A stretch of 64,000 nucleotides of DNA from Seminavis robusta (GCA_903772945.1 CAICTM010000017.1:62001-126000); one strand, 5' to 3'; positions 20,316-32,489 are shown, counted from the stretch's first letter. Numbers and translations: made by a program. Notes: generated from the sequence alone by a model not told the origin.

Positions 20316-20960
20316 ATGGCCGGTCGTATTTCCGCGGCAGCCTTTTCGGCTCTCACCCTCCTGGTCTCCGTCGCTCTGCTGGCCGTCAACACAGTAGAAT
20401 CTGTCCATCTCATGGATGAGGACGGCTTCTTTTTAGAAGCTCTCAATAGGCGCCGCTCTCGTCGTCGCCGCCAACTTGAAGATGCGATGAATCTATGGTC
20501 CGCCGATGAACCCGCCGATGAACCCGCAAAGCAGGCTGACTGCAAGACTTTTCAAGTGCTACTGACGACCAACGATACTGCCGTTGGTCTAATCGATGGC
20601 TTCAATTCTTTTGAGGATGTTGATTTTGGTGTCATTCAGGGAGGCAATGTTCTCCTTTCTAATCCAGAGGATGAGAACGATAAGATTGGATCTTACACAG
20701 TCTTGACCACTTTTTTGTCCCCAGTCAACTTTACAGATTTCACGGTCGATTGCTATGGCGTCGGTGCCTACCAGTTTGGAATTGGAGAACAGATTGCTTT
20801 TGTAAGCCCTTGTTCTGGTTCACCTTTCTTTTCCATTACAGGTGGCCAAGGAGAATACAATGGTGCGACTGGTTTCGTAGAATTCATGATTCCAGATCCC
20901 GAAGGGCGAGGGTTCTTGCATGACATTCACGTTTGCAGCAGCCGCGAGAGAATGAACTAA
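20316..20960 (+). CDS. secreted AOC/dirigent-barrel-like protein
   Basis: 214 residues, single exon. A signal peptide (about residues 1-27, LTLLVSVALLAVNTVESVHL) is followed by an Arg-rich, possibly processed segment (NRRRSRRRRQLED). The folded part, about 70-205, has IGSYTVLTTFLSPV, YGVGAYQFGIGEQIAF and FFSITGGQGEYNGATGFVEF. These match the order of strands and the GGTGxYxGAxG turn of the allene oxide cyclase/dirigent eight-stranded barrel. The superfamily includes plant AOC and dirigent proteins and many uncharacterised secreted proteins of algae and oomycetes. Sequence does not tell which reaction, if any, it carries out. The protein ends CSSRERMN. The fold call is moderate; the function is unknown. 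Confidence 0.7.
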   Translation: MAGRISAAAFSALTLLVSVALLAVNTVESVHLMDEDGFFLEALNRRRSRRRRQLEDAMNLWSADEPADEPAKQADCKTFQVLLTTNDTAVGLIDGFNSFEDVDFGVIQGGNVLLSNPEDENDKIGSYTVLTTFLSPVNFTDFTVDCYGVGAYQFGIGEQIAFVSPCSGSPFFSITGGQGEYNGATGFVEFMIPDPEGRGFLHDIHVCSSRERMN

Positions 20961-21736
20961 TGGAGAGAGAGAGAACAATCCATTGAGGGATTTCATGACC
21001 TCGAGATGCGTCGTTCGTGTTGCGTCAAAGGATCGCATGATACTGTACGGTATTATGACTGTCATCAGCATGAAGCGTGGCATCTCCACAATAGGTGCGA
21101 AACAAGGAAAACTTGCTATGAGCATTGCACTAGTAGTCGTAGATATCATTCCCAGCCATGAAAACGTCATGTTACTAGTTAAGGGGCTCTTATCAGAATC
21201 GAATCAGAAATCGAGAAAAGGAGGAGCCAACGGAACGATGCAATCTCATCCAAGAGCATGTCATGATTGCCCGACATTGTGTGAACTTTGATGTCAGTAG
21301 ATGCTTCCTTCAGGATGACACCGTAAACTGTACTTGTACCTTACCATTGTGTACTAAAACTGCAGCCTTTGAAAGGCACCTAAGAGACTAAAACCTGTCA
21401 ACCAGATGGCTTCCTGCGACATACCGGTATGCCATAGTTGTCCTGATAAAGCAACTCGAGGTCGGGAGAGATGAGAGAGTTTGAGCTCTCGGAGTGTAAT
21501 CGATCGTGCGGCCCAAGAGAAAGCACCCGGAGGTACGGTCTAATGGGTAGTTGCGGTAAACGTTCTTTTCTTTTAAATCTTTCAAGCGCACCAATAATGT
21601 TTACCCCCTCTCCTTAATACGGTACGCTCTGCTTGCGAACAAAACTTACACTTCAACGCAACGCATTCATTGAGAAAAAGAGAAGAAGGAACAAGCAAGC
21701 ATTGAGAGCTATCGAAACGAGAAGAAGGCAAGCACC
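20961..21736. other. intergenic, nothing identified
   Basis: Only short overlapping frames without domain signatures. No repeats of note. Confidence 0.5.
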
Positions 21737-22854
21737 ATGGACGACGATGAATTCATTCCTCATCACGATTACTATGCGAGGCCTCAGCAACAACGACATC
21801 GACGACCATTGGGGGTAGCGAGAGACTATGGTCGCGCCAAAGGGACCGATGCTTCCTCCTATTTGAATCGTCAATATTTCGGTATTCTAATGGCCCTTTT
21901 CGTTATTTATATTTTTCATCGAGGTAGGTACTGTTGTTGTTGTCATCAGGCAGGGCTCCAGGACGACTACTGTGGAAGGCACCTACTACAGATTGCGACA
22001 AGAACAGTCAAAGCTTGTAGTGGCCGTCTGGAGTGGACTTTTGGGGGGAACAAGGGTGACTCTTGTGTGCTTGTTAGTTAATTGCGAGAAAATTGATTTG
22101 CTGACTTTTTTGTTTTCGTGCAACCGGCCAAACAGTGGGTTTTGGAAGAGGGATATCGGAACGAGGTATCATGGATTGTTTATTGGAAGTTCAGGACTAT
22201 GCGTTGGCCTACGGACAAATGGCTCTGGAGTTCTGTCGAAAGCTTCGATGTTACCTCCTGGCTGGCGGCGAAGATTGGTTCCTGCACGACATGCCCATAT
22301 CTCCCAATGCCTCGGCAGCGCTTCACCCCAATGGCCTCAGAGGCCGCAGGCGTAACATGGCCGCTCCCGTTGCCAGTAGGATCGCGTCCAGCCGAATGCC
22401 CGAATTGGAAGAAACAGACATCAATCCGCTTCAGCAACTTGATCCCCTGCCGGCGGCAGCCATCAACAACAATAACAAGGAAAACACGGATCCACTGGAA
22501 CCAGCCTTTCTCAACGACGAAGATTATCCCCCAGGATGGTTGGTATTTGATCCTGTACTGGGGGTCGTCAGCAAGGCAGAAGCCGACAACTATAAGAGAA
22601 AGCAACAAAACGCTCAGAAATCGCCCAAACAAAAACCAAGGCAGCTCAGAGTTTCTCAACAGCAGCAACAACAACAACCAGTAGCAAATTCACCCACCGC
22701 TCGTCGGAATACCAAACAAAATATGCAGCAGCAACCTTCCCAGCAATTCAAGTCCAACTCTACCAAGACTCCTACCCGTCCCCTACGAACCAACAATGTC
22801 ATGCCATCTGCCTCTGCTATGCACACGCCACAAACCATTGCGGCAAATGGGTAG
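21737..22854 (+). CDS. hypothetical single-pass membrane protein with Gln-rich tail
   Basis: Two exons, 21737-21923 and 22136-22854, with a 212-base GT-AG intron; the join is phase 1 and gives 301 residues. Exon 1 encodes an acidic/His-rich start (MDDDEFIPHHDYYARPQQQ) and one hydrophobic segment (YFGILMALFVIYIFHR) close to the splice. Exon 2 begins VGFGRGISERGIMDCLLEVQ and continues with ALAYGQMALEFCRKLRCYLL, then a Pro/Asn-rich region and GWLVFDPVLGVVSKAEADNY. It closes with Gln-, Pro- and Ser-rich low-complexity sequence. No family is recognised. Without a cleavable signal the protein is probably a tail- or signal-anchored membrane protein facing the cytosol. Confidence 0.65.
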
Positions 22855-23325
22855 ACAAAAGGTCAGAAGAGCTAGAAAACAGAATAGTGCACCTTGGACA
22901 GAGGCCGCAATGGTTTGGACCCACCAAGTGCTAGAGCTGGATCGAATCGAATCAAAGGGAAAGCCCAGAGTCGAGCACAACCGAATGAGGCACTCCAAGC
23001 TGCCGTAGGGCTTGTCCTGCTAATATCGCAGTACCGTACGGAGCTTGGCGGGGCCAAGGAAACAATGCAAACAACAATTGCAGCCCTCATGGCTCATACA
23101 GACGGAAGTGGACAAGTGCGAAAGACGTTCGGAAATGACCTGGCTAGCTAGTCTAGGTTCGTCTAAGCGAACTAGTAGAACCAATTTTAGATTTGGTCTC
23201 AACTCCTACGCCACCATACATTCAAGGGGTTTCAAAACTTGAGAAAAACGCAAATCCTAGATATTCGATGGCATTATCAGTAGAAGTTACATTTATTTTA
23301 GCAAACACGCAAGTTACTAGTAACA
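22855..23325. other. intergenic, nothing identified
   Basis: 3' flanks of two convergent genes. No coding or repeat feature seen. Confidence 0.5.
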
Positions 23326-26300
23326 CTAACGAAGAGAAACGTGCTCGAACTGCACGCTGCTGCCCGCGAACATTGGCTGAACCTCTTCTTGCAATCTCTT
23401 CAGTTTAGCCACGGCACCCCAGTCCTTGTAGGCGGACAGAGCCTTCTTGAATGAAGCCGCTGCCAGTGATTCGTCTCCAATGCCGTAGAGGTGGCGACCT
23501 GCATGTTCGTGGCTCATCGCCTCAATCATCTTGAAACTAGCATCCACGGCGAGGGCTGTCGATGCCGTGTACTTTTCGTAGCTTTTCTTGTTTTTGCCCT
23601 GATACGAAGCCAGCTCTGCTTCCAGCAAGAACTTCATCGGAAGACAATTATGTGGTGAGTGCCTGCTCCAGTTTTTGAGCGCCTTGATGGCCTTCTTGGC
23701 CTTGTTCAGGCACCTGAACCGTTGCATGCCCTTCAATCTCCGGGCATTCTGAAGATGCGTCATGCCAACAAAAAACTTGCAAAAGATCGCGTCGATTCCC
23801 GGTGGTGGGAACGTCAACTTTTCGATTTCTGCAACCATCTTCCCAGCAACGCCGTAGTCCCCAAACAGATAAGAAATCATCATTTGTTGCAGCCGTAAGC
23901 ACACTAAAGATGTCACGTTCTTGGTTTCCTCTGCGTGTTTGAAAGACTCGTCTAGTTCGATTTTGGTGGGGTCGTCGGCCATTCCCATCAAGTGGAGCGT
24001 CAACTGGTGGAAGGGCTTGATCATTGTGATCATAGAATCTTGTCCACGGGCTGTCATCATGGTGATGACATCTCCGATCCGGTTCGAAACGACAGGCAAC
24101 TTGCTATCTGTGTAGAATGTTGTTCCTGCGTAGATCGCAAAATTCAACACTGCAAATTCCATGTCTCCGGTGGAAGACCCAATCTCAGCAGCTCGTTTCA
24201 GTGGCTCGATTGTTTCTCGGATGGGACGTTGCCACGGGATGATGCAGCCGTACACGGCCGCGAACACTCTGGGTGCGTACTCTTTTGCTTGAAATTTTTG
24301 CAGCAGATCCAGTGCCAACTGTCCATAACGGTTGGCTTCATCAAATCTGCCTATTGCTGTACAAAGCATACCATAGGACGCAAATGCAAAGGACGACAGA
24401 TTTGAAAGGCCATACATCATTGTGATCTGGATGGCTTTGAGCTGGATGAATGGAGCAAACTTCGGTCGGGAAATTGCAGCGTTCATGAACATGATATTGA
24501 GGATTTGAAGGGCTGGAGATCAAACGGGAGAAGCGTGAGCACTGATGAGATTGAACGGCGCATTCTTCCGAACGAATGATGTCAAAACTAACCTGCGAGT
24601 TTCCCTTCATCCTTCACCATCTCCATTCGCATGATTTGCGCATTCGATTTGCCACGAAGGAGTCCCCTGACCTTTCTCATTTCTGATCGCAGCATTGTCA
24701 TGCAGTTCTTAACCGGAAAGGTTTCGTCCAATTCAGATAGCACTTTGATTCCCGTTTCAACTGCGACGCCAAAAACGAAGCACAAGTCGGTCAGTCAGGC
24801 CAACAAAATTATACGATAATATGTCCACAGGGAAAACAAGCAAACAAACTCACCAGCAAGGTGTTGCTGATCTTGAACGCCGTACGCATAGATGAGTGTG
24901 TTGAAGCTTTGAAGCCTATCCTTGCAGTTTGGTACGTTTGCAAAGACAATCTCGATGAGTTCATGCACCCTCTCAAAGTTGGCAATTGTGAGCTCCATTT
25001 CAGCTGCAGCATTGTAGAGTGCAAGCTTGAGGCTGTAGTCTCCTCTCCACAAGAAAGCATCCGTCAATTCAATACCAAACTCAAAGTACCCGGCAGCGGC
25101 ACCAAACGCAGAGGCCCGAGCCGATGCTCGGCCTGCTGACAAACACAGCATGGCAACCGATTCTTTGTCTTGGCGGTCTTGAATGAAATTCTTTGCCAGT
25201 TGCAATTGCCCAAGTATCAAAAACATGTGTTTTTCTCGTTCTGCTTCGGAAAGCCCTTTCAATAGCTTCCGACCGAGGAAATAATGCATCGCTTCCTTCT
25301 CTTGCGGAGGGATCAACGCGAGAGCAGCCTGTTGCAGACCGTCGTGTCGAAAGGAGTAACCTGTGTCTTGGTCAAAGACAAGAATACCTCGGGATGTGGC
25401 ATCATGAAGGTGATCAGTAATGGGATCTTGAGGTAGGACGACTTTCAAAAAATCTTCCTTCACATCGTTCCCAAAACAAGCCGCCACTCGCAACACGTGC
25501 TGCACGTCTGTGGGAAGCTGCTCCAACACATCCACCAAGAAGTCCCCCAAACGACACGAATTGATGGCCAGCCGAACATCTTCGTCAAGTAAAGTGCATG
25601 TTCCCTGAGCCGCGTCATACATCAGCAAGCCATTGTCCGACAGCCATCTCAAGAACTCCAATATATATAGAGGATTTCCCTGGGTCTGTGCACAAACCAG
25701 TTGAGCCAGGACATCATGCTTGTCCTTTGGCATTGGTAAGGCTGTCGTCAAAATATTCCAAATGGCACTGCATGGCTTTTGCGAAACTTCAATCTGGAAT
25801 ATCTGTTGATGATTCTCGTCTTCCAATTCCCTGAGCAGGTTCGAGACTGGGCTGCAGGGTCCGACACTGTCATCGCAAGTTGCCACAATGAAGAGGCGTT
25901 TGTTATGTAAACCGGTCAAGAACCACTTGAGTATCTTGCCCGAGCATTTGTCCATCCATTGCATATCGTCGAATAGAAACACAACTGGCCCACTTTTGCA
26001 AATGACGTGAATCAGATCATGCAGGGCAAAGACAAATCGCTTTGCCATTTGGCAGGTGAACTGTCCGTTGCGGGGTTCATCCGGTGTCCCCACAATCTGT
26101 TCCAATTTGGGAATACCACACAACAAGACACCCAGTTCATCCCCCAGGGCTTCTCGAATCTCCTGTCTCATGGATTGGACCATCTCTGGTCCTCTGGATA
26201 GTACGGCATGAGTGAATTCTGTAAAGGCCTCTGCAAAGATACGAATAGGCTTAGCTTCCTTGACCTGATCAAACTTGGCACTGAGGAAAAAGCCACCATC

Positions 26301-26867
26301 TTCCTTTACCGGTGCTTCCAGCGTTCTTGCCAACCTAGTTTTTCCCAAGCCCTGCGCCCCACTAATAAGACACAGCTCCCCATTGCTGCTGGCACTTCGA
26401 AAGGAAGAGGAAGATCGAGCGTTGTGCTGATAGGCTCTCAACAGGATGGCTTCTTCTTCTTCCCTCGAGTACAGTCGATGCTGTAGCTGACAAAGCCAAT
26501 CCCCATCCGAGGGGTCTTCCAGGACGCGGACAATCACATCTTGGGAACTGGTTGAGGACGACGACCTCATTTCCGACATGGCGACGGTAGACGCCAGTGA
26601 ATCATCACGATTCAAAGGACCCATATTTCGTTTCATCATCATCATCTTCATGTTGCCATTATTCTGGCTGCCCATTGTTGTCATCTTGGCCGCCATTGCT
26701 CCGTTTAAAGGCGGCATACCCACCATGTCCATGGTTGCAGGACTTGGTGGGCTGTGGGAAGCCTCTCGGAAAGCTGGCAGCTCCTCGTCATGGCTAATGT
26801 CAGACTCTGCTTGGTGATTGTTGTCATGGTGGTGGTGTAGTGGTAACACAATGATGGGATCGTTCAT
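23326..26867 (-). CDS. STAND-type AAA_16 ATPase with helical-repeat C-terminus
   Basis: Three exons (26867-24854, 24760-24593, 24512-23326) with GT-AG introns of 93 and 80 bases; all joins keep frame and give 1,122 residues. After a His/Met-rich leader, the region around LYSREEEEAILLRAYQ starts an AAA_16 ATPase domain. Walker A is GAQGLGKTRLA; KFDQVKEAKPIRIFAEAFTEF follows, and Walker B is VVFLFDDMQWMD. The FLRWLSDNGLL and FRHDGLQQAALALIPPQEKE blocks are typical of predicted ATPases linked to signalling proteins. The C-terminal half consists of helical, TPR-like repeats (RFDEANRYGQLALDLLQKF). Related diatom proteins form a large family. No kinase, cyclase or response-regulator domain is attached. 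It probably acts as a nucleotide-switched scaffold; the partner is unknown. Confidence 0.85.
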
Positions 26868-27927
26868 TTTGGAATGGTCGGGTTGATGGAAACTCTGCTA
26901 CCCTTGAATTCGCTGGTGCTAACCGAATGTTTCTTGTTGTTCTGCACGAAGCGCCTCTCTTTCTGGCACCAATACTGCTTGAGCTTGCTGGTATGCCTCT
27001 CGTTTGGTTGGTTTGACCTCTTGCTTAGCTTGCTTGGGTCGTGATGTCGTGATGGGAGATGCAGGAGGGAAGTTTAGTCGATGAAAGGTCGCTGTGTGGT
27101 GCGTGCAAACGGAGCGTGGGAACAGGATAGAACCAAATGGATCCACAATGTTCCATGGATCCAATCGTGCACATCCCCCAATGCGAATCTTTGAAGGGGA
27201 TTAAATCTATCAAATCGCACCGGTACTTGATAATATGGTCTCGAATGAATTCTTCGGGCTTCCTGTTTCTGGATCGAAATTTCCGTCAAATTCCATGCCA
27301 CCCTTACTACATCGTACGACTGTACAGCCTGCCACATATTTATTTGCATTTCACTCACAACCACCAAAGTCAAGCTCAGGCTAGCTAGATAGCAGCAAGC
27401 CCAGGTATGACCAAAGGAACTTGCTCCTTGTGAATTCAAGAGGGTGCATGGTGATTGATTGCTTGGGATTTTGTAGGCATGAGAAATCATTGGCTGGACG
27501 ACATCATTTGATCGAGTAACTACTACTGAGTAGTATCTTTGAGACTCTTTTGAGAGAATGTTCTATAAGAGGCTCGACAACATGTATTGTACTTGGTTTG
27601 GCAAGTGCAATGCAGGTGCGATGTTGCTCGATTCCGGAGGAGTGGATGGACGTCTCTGGCCAATCTTCCCTCTCAGCTTGCGTTCCGTGTTACATGTACG
27701 GTACGGTACCTGCGCTATGCGGTGAACATGGCCTTGTCGGGTCTATTGAATATTTGGCAGCTCTCACTGGCTCATACCTTGGGCATATCTTTTCCCCTTC
27801 TCACTTGCTTTCGTCAGGTGCATGCTTCCTTTCAAAGCGTCGAGGTCGTCTGCCCTACATGATGATGATCCGCTCTTTGGTTCATTGTCTGGATTGATTC
27901 GCTGCGTTCAAGTCAGTTGCCAGCAGG
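26868..27927. other. intergenic, no gene supported
   Basis: Between the STAND ATPase and Rieske genes, which start in opposite directions, so two promoters are expected. Frames are short and overlapping. A GTACGGTACGGTACC tract lies near 27697-27710. Confidence 0.45.
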
Positions 27928-29696
27928 ATGACCCTCTCTTTGATTTCTCTTGCCAGCAACTTGCTGGTAGTATTGGCAGTGGCACCAAGACTGGTCTGTT
28001 CCTTCTCAGCGTCGCCACTCCAATCGACAGTACCCACATCCAATAGTAGACAAGGTCCGGTTCCTCCCAGATCACTACTGCAGAACTGGTGGCCCGTGTC
28101 CCTGACGAGTGCTCTAGATCCCACCAAGCCAAACAGAGTTGATCTTTTGGGTCAACAGTTCTGTTCTACGATGCTACCGAACCAGTAGAAGAGGTCGGAT
28201 GGAATTGTCTCAAGGACCAATGCTCTCATCGATTTGCACCCCTGAGTGAAGGAAGAGTGGTTTCAGACGGCCTACAATGTGCCTATCATGGATGGGAATT
28301 CAATGGAGAAGGCACATGTACCAAGATACCCCAATTGACAAACAAAGAGCAGTCAGCTGCATCCACCAACGCAGTTCCGAACTACCCCGTGCGCACTGGA
28401 GCCAACATGGTGTGGATATGGGCCGATGCCGATGCACACGAGTTGGCAGAAACCGTGCCTCTTCCGATCTCTCCGTTGCTACAACAATTCTTGAAGGATT
28501 ATCCAGATTCTGGTTACATGAGAGACTTGCCATATGGCATGGAACTCTTGGGCGAAAACCTGGCGGATTTAAGTCATTTGCCGTTTTCCCATCATTCCGT
28601 GGCTGGATTTGATCGAAATGATGCCAAACCGCTGAATCTCAAATTGTGGTCCGAGGAAGAACGCACCAAAGCTGCCAAAAAAGAAGTAAAGGCTGTTCAA
28701 GAGGCTTCCAAGGGCTCCTTGTCCCAACCAATTGTAGTACCCAGGTTCCAGACCAACGTCCTCAATGCCGCTGAAACAGATCCCTCCATGATTGCGCGCT
28801 CCAAATTTAAACGGGCGACCCCAAACAACAATACAATGGCCACAACTGCGTTTTACGATCCGTGCCACATTCGATACCGACGCTTGTTTGGAGCTAGTAA
28901 CAGTGACAAGACAAACGGAGCCAACATTGAAATGTTCTTGTGCCCCATTGGACCAGGAAAGAGTCGCGTCATGCTTTTTAACAGTTTTGAACGATTCTTA
29001 CAGCACAATTTGGAGGCTGCAGTCCAAGAGAAAAAGAGCCTTTTCGGTCGATGGAAACAACGCTTCATTCACTCGCGCATTCGCAACTACTTTCTGGGGG
29101 CTTCTGCCCGGGGACACCGCGATCTCAATGGCATTTTTGATGGGGATGCCGTCTTTTTGAATCAACAAGGATTGCAAATGGCTACAGAAGGCTTGAAGCC
29201 TTCGGGTTACTCTACGCCCTCGACTGCGGACGTGGCGGTCCGTTCCTTTCGACGATGGCTTGATGCGGCCAGTGCTGCCACCGACCGCACAGCAATCATA
29301 CCGACCCACGCTGCCAAAATGGCGGTCAAGTCTGTTGCGGGGCCTTTGATAACGGATCCGACAAGGGCGGATCGAACCACCATGCTAGACCGCTACAATC
29401 AACACACAAAGAATTGCAAGGTGTGCTCCGAAGCCTTGGCCGGATTGCAACGACGACAAAAAGTGCTTGCCAGGCTATCCTCGTTTCTGCTAGGTGTTTC
29501 AGGGAGTGCCGTGACGCTTGCGGTTTTTTCCGCGGTGTCCTCACTCGCAGGAAACCTGGCCAAGCGTTTCAGTTCAATCCTTGCCATCGCCTCAATTTTA
29601 GCTTCCTGGTTGGTTCGCAGGCATGCTGGAACTCTGTGTCAAAAGATTCAAGAGTTTCACTATGTAGGTTATGATCATTCTACGAAGGACTACTAG
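27928..29696 (+). CDS. plastid Rieske oxygenase, PAO/Lls1-like, with one frame break
   Basis: The frame from ATG 27928 begins with a hydrophobic signal peptide ending in VCSFSAS, compatible with plastid targeting. It runs NWWPVSLTSALDPTKPNRVD and then breaks near 28157, where one base appears missing; the next frame continues FYDATEPVEEVGWNCLKDQC to 29696 (about 589 residues in all). The Rieske cluster is CSHRFAPLSEGRVV...CAYHGWEF (CxH...CxxH). The mononuclear iron site is ENLADLSHLPFSHH. The C-terminal PAO domain has HTKNCKVC, the CxxC motif shared by PAO, Tic55 and PTC52. Two hydrophobic segments (LSSFLLGVSGSAVTLAVFSA and ILAIASILASWLV) would anchor it. The family oxidises pheophorbide or related chlorophyll compounds in plastid membranes; the substrate is not known here. 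Confidence 0.88.
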
Positions 29697-30902
29697 TAGC
29701 TAGCGGGCGTGGTGGACTAACTGCTTGAGGAGTGGCAGGTCATGGCCCAGCCATCGTCATAACTGTTTCTGAGCTGATCCTGAATGAAAGGGACGTTGTG
29801 TCAGCCAGCACTATAGTAACACACGGGAGCTGGCCTTTCCCCATTCCCTACTAGCTAGTAATGCTAAAGCAAGCTATTGGCAGCCACTTGACTTGCATGA
29901 GCCGTATCATTATAGCTCGCCAAAGAATAGTTCGGGCTCTTCACTTGATGCTAGCTAGCCAACGAATCTTACAACTGCTTTTAGTGCTTTTAGTGTGCGT
30001 TTTTCTTCAACCGGAACCTTCCATTGATTCCCCCTTGCTCAACCTGTTGGGTATTGTCTCCAGCCAGCGCCGTTCGCACCCATCGGCAAGCGCAGGATGT
30101 GATGTTTCCAGTTTCAACTCCGTCTGGAGCCAAGATCCAATCCACTCACAAGAACATGCGTTTCACTAAAGCTTGCTTGCCTGGAAACATTCGTGTGCTG
30201 TACCGTACTATTTTAAAATATAATAGCTAGCTAGTAGCTTGCAACTTGCTTGCATGGCATGGTCACAATGAACTTGGCATAGATGCACAAACGCTACCGT
30301 ATCGTTGTGTCAGGCGTGTCAGCTCGGGATTGGTGGGTGATGGGTGGTGTGGTGGTACTAGCTAGTACCGTAAAAGTATAATGGTACTGGTACCGCAAAA
30401 GAGAGGCTCGACCGGCTTTCAAGGTTCTTTTTTCGGAAAGGAGTTCACTTCTGTGACTCAATGTTAAGTATTCCGGTTCCTTCGTTCTTGTTAGTGATTT
30501 ATTGTGCAAGAAATCAGCATACAATGATTTAACGAAAGTCATCTTGGGAGAGGAAAGAAGCATTTTTATGCTTCACTCACTTTTTCGGGGGTCAAGACCG
30601 AAACTTCTTGCTTCACTCCAAGGTTCACGTACGGCTGTACGGAATAGTGTCTTTCGTGGTGCTCTTTGCCTGCCACTGGCTCATTGCAATGAAACAGTGT
30701 TGTTGAACGGGGCAGAAGAACGGCAGACTTCACTCGTGTCGCTGTCCAGTAAAACTGGTAGTACATTTTGCTTGATCATTTGGCAACTGAGAGCCCTCAC
30801 ACGAAAGACGAAAGGGATACCCATCATTCCATCTTTCCTCATTATTTTACAACCATCTGACCTGAAGAAAGGTACCGCTGATCCAAAGATAGAAAGAGCA
30901 TC
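29697..30902. other. intergenic, no gene supported
   Basis: No coding region supported. GCTAGC/CTAG tracts near 29690-29720, 29950 and 30225-30240. GTACCGTAAAAGTATA at about 30365 recurs near 41695. Confidence 0.5.
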
Positions 30903-31646
30903 ATGCAAGCCTACCATCCTGAAGCCAATCTGTTCAATCGACAGGCATTACACGATCCTTACATGAAGATGCGAGATGGTACCGAACGAGCTAGTGCCAT
31001 GGACCTGATGAGCGTATCAACACCACGCGCATCGACTTTGGGGAGCTGCCAGCAACTGGACGCTTGGACCTTGTATGAACTGACAAAGGAGAAACAAAAG
31101 ATGAATCTGGCGTCAAAAACGGCAAGTGGGAAAGGGCAGCCAGAAGTTGTTGGAGTCACAAAGCAAAGCAAGAAGAAGAAGACTGACAAATCCAATAATA
31201 AGTCAACGAGCTTACAATACAATAACGGGGAATCCATCACCACGGAACGACGAGACGCCCCCGAAAGGGACAATGACTTGGACAGGGTTGGCAGCAGAAG
31301 CCATCGTCGGAGTGTGGTCCTTCCCTTGAGACTTTCCCACGCCGACAGAGAAGTGGACCAAATGATTGCCAACGCCAAGTCGAAACGAAACAGCTTACTC
31401 AGTGAAGTCACTCTCAAACTGAATGAGCAAAGTGGACTAGTAGTAGTAGCATCGGAACCGGAATCTCTGGGTGATTCCCTATCCAGTCTCCCCGACTTTC
31501 GGTGGGACGACATGAAACAGAGCAAAGGATCCAAAAGAAAGAATAGAGGCTCCAAACGAAGGAGCAAAGCTTCCAAGAAAAAGGGGACTGTCGAATTTGA
31601 GTTTCTAAAAGAAGATGAAGACTACCACAACAGTTGCTTCTTTTGA
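30903..31646 (+). CDS. hypothetical basic, low-complexity protein
   Basis: 247 residues from ATG 30903, single exon. No family recognised. The N-terminal 70 residues are the most ordinary part (PEANLFNRQALHDPYMKMRD, then ASAMDLMSV and LDAWTLYELTKEKQKM). The rest is Lys/Ser/Arg-rich (TKQSKKKKTDKSNNKSTS), with a possible helix (HADREVDQMIANAKSKRNSL) and a very basic near-terminal stretch (GSKRKNRGSKRRSKASKKK) before an acidic end. The basic clusters would suit nuclear localisation or nucleic-acid binding, but this is only inference. The ASAMDL...QKM pattern resembles an orphan open stretch near 47893-48147. Confidence 0.6.
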   Translation: MQAYHPEANLFNRQALHDPYMKMRDGTERASAMDLMSVSTPRASTLGSCQQLDAWTLYELTKEKQKMNLASKTASGKGQPEVVGVTKQSKKKKTDKSNNKSTSLQYNNGESITTERRDAPERDNDLDRVGSRSHRRSVVLPLRLSHADREVDQMIANAKSKRNSLLSEVTLKLNEQSGLVVVASEPESLGDSLSSLPDFRWDDMKQSKGSKRKNRGSKRRSKASKKKGTVEFEFLKEDEDYHNSCFF

Positions 31647-31812
31647 AGCCTTCCATCGACCACAGAGCAGCAAAGACCATATCTTTGTCTGGTTTAGCAT
31701 TGCTTGCCCTTTTTGATGAACAGAACGGGCTGACTTCGAATAGGTAATCCGTACGGTATATAATAAGGTCCAATATAAACAGAGATTAGGAGAATTTGGC
31801 CTTAGCTCGTGT

Positions 31813-32489
31813 TTAGCCTTTAGCTATCATAAGTTTGGTGCTATGGACGACTGTCAGTGATCGTCTTCGCCCACTGTCGGATTGATACAGCGTCTTCACG
31901 AGAAAGATTGAAATGCCAAGTTTCTTCTCTAGAGCGCGCAGTTCTTTTAGCAACGTTGGGTTTGTCTTTGACATCAAGTCTGCGTTGAGCTTGTTTGCCT
32001 TTGGAAAACCATCTTTGACGAATGCACATATAACCATTTCCTTGATCCCAGCTTCCGACGCCGCTTGCACACCAAGTGTCCATGGTGCACCGTCATCTTT
32101 CTCAAAGAGAGCGAACGAGGAAGTCACCCAATGGGCTCGGTGGCACCCCTCGGCGGCCTTGATGAGCGAGGCTCAATCACCAGTTTGCACCAACTTTACA
32201 ACGACGTTCTGGAGCTTGAGGAGCTCTTTGGCCTTGGGCCCGGTGTAGACGCGCAGAATGGCGACTACACAAAGGCCTCGTTCGGACAAGACACGAACCA
32301 ACGCCACACCTTCCAAGCTGTTTGCATTGAAGACTAGACATTTGGGAGCGTCCAGGGGGGGGGGGGCTCGTCGTCAAGCCGCCTGAGAGAAGGAGGTTTG
32401 GTCAGGCCAATCGGCCATGGGATGCGGACCTCGTCACCTTCACCACCAGGGACTACAGTTGGAGTCTCGTCGACCATGTCTAATCGCAT
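31813..32489 (-). pseudogene. NmrA-like NAD(P)-binding protein, broken
   Basis: From ATG 32489 (or 32477) an N-terminal segment with GLTKPPSLRRLDDE runs into a 12-base G/C homopolymer at about 32355-32366 that puts it out of frame. The body then reads KCLVFNANSLEGVALVRVLS, YTGPKAKELLKLQNVVVKLV, an in-frame TGA, ASLIKAAEGCHRAHWVTS, FALFEKDDG and VQAASEAGIKEMVICAF. This is the order of an NmrA/atypical short-chain dehydrogenase Rossmann fold, although the usual TGATG loop reads NANSLEG. The frame ends at 31813 after GISIFLVKTLYQ, far short of the usual 300 residues. One frame break, one stop and a missing C-terminal half make it a probable pseudogene, though the homopolymer break could be an assembly error. 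Confidence 0.7.

Noticed and set aside
31813-32489. In-frame TGA in the NmrA-like gene as a second selenocysteine
   Set aside because: The position is between an Asp and Ala-Ser-Leu of the Rossmann fold, not a Cys/Sec redox site, and the gene is broken elsewhere.
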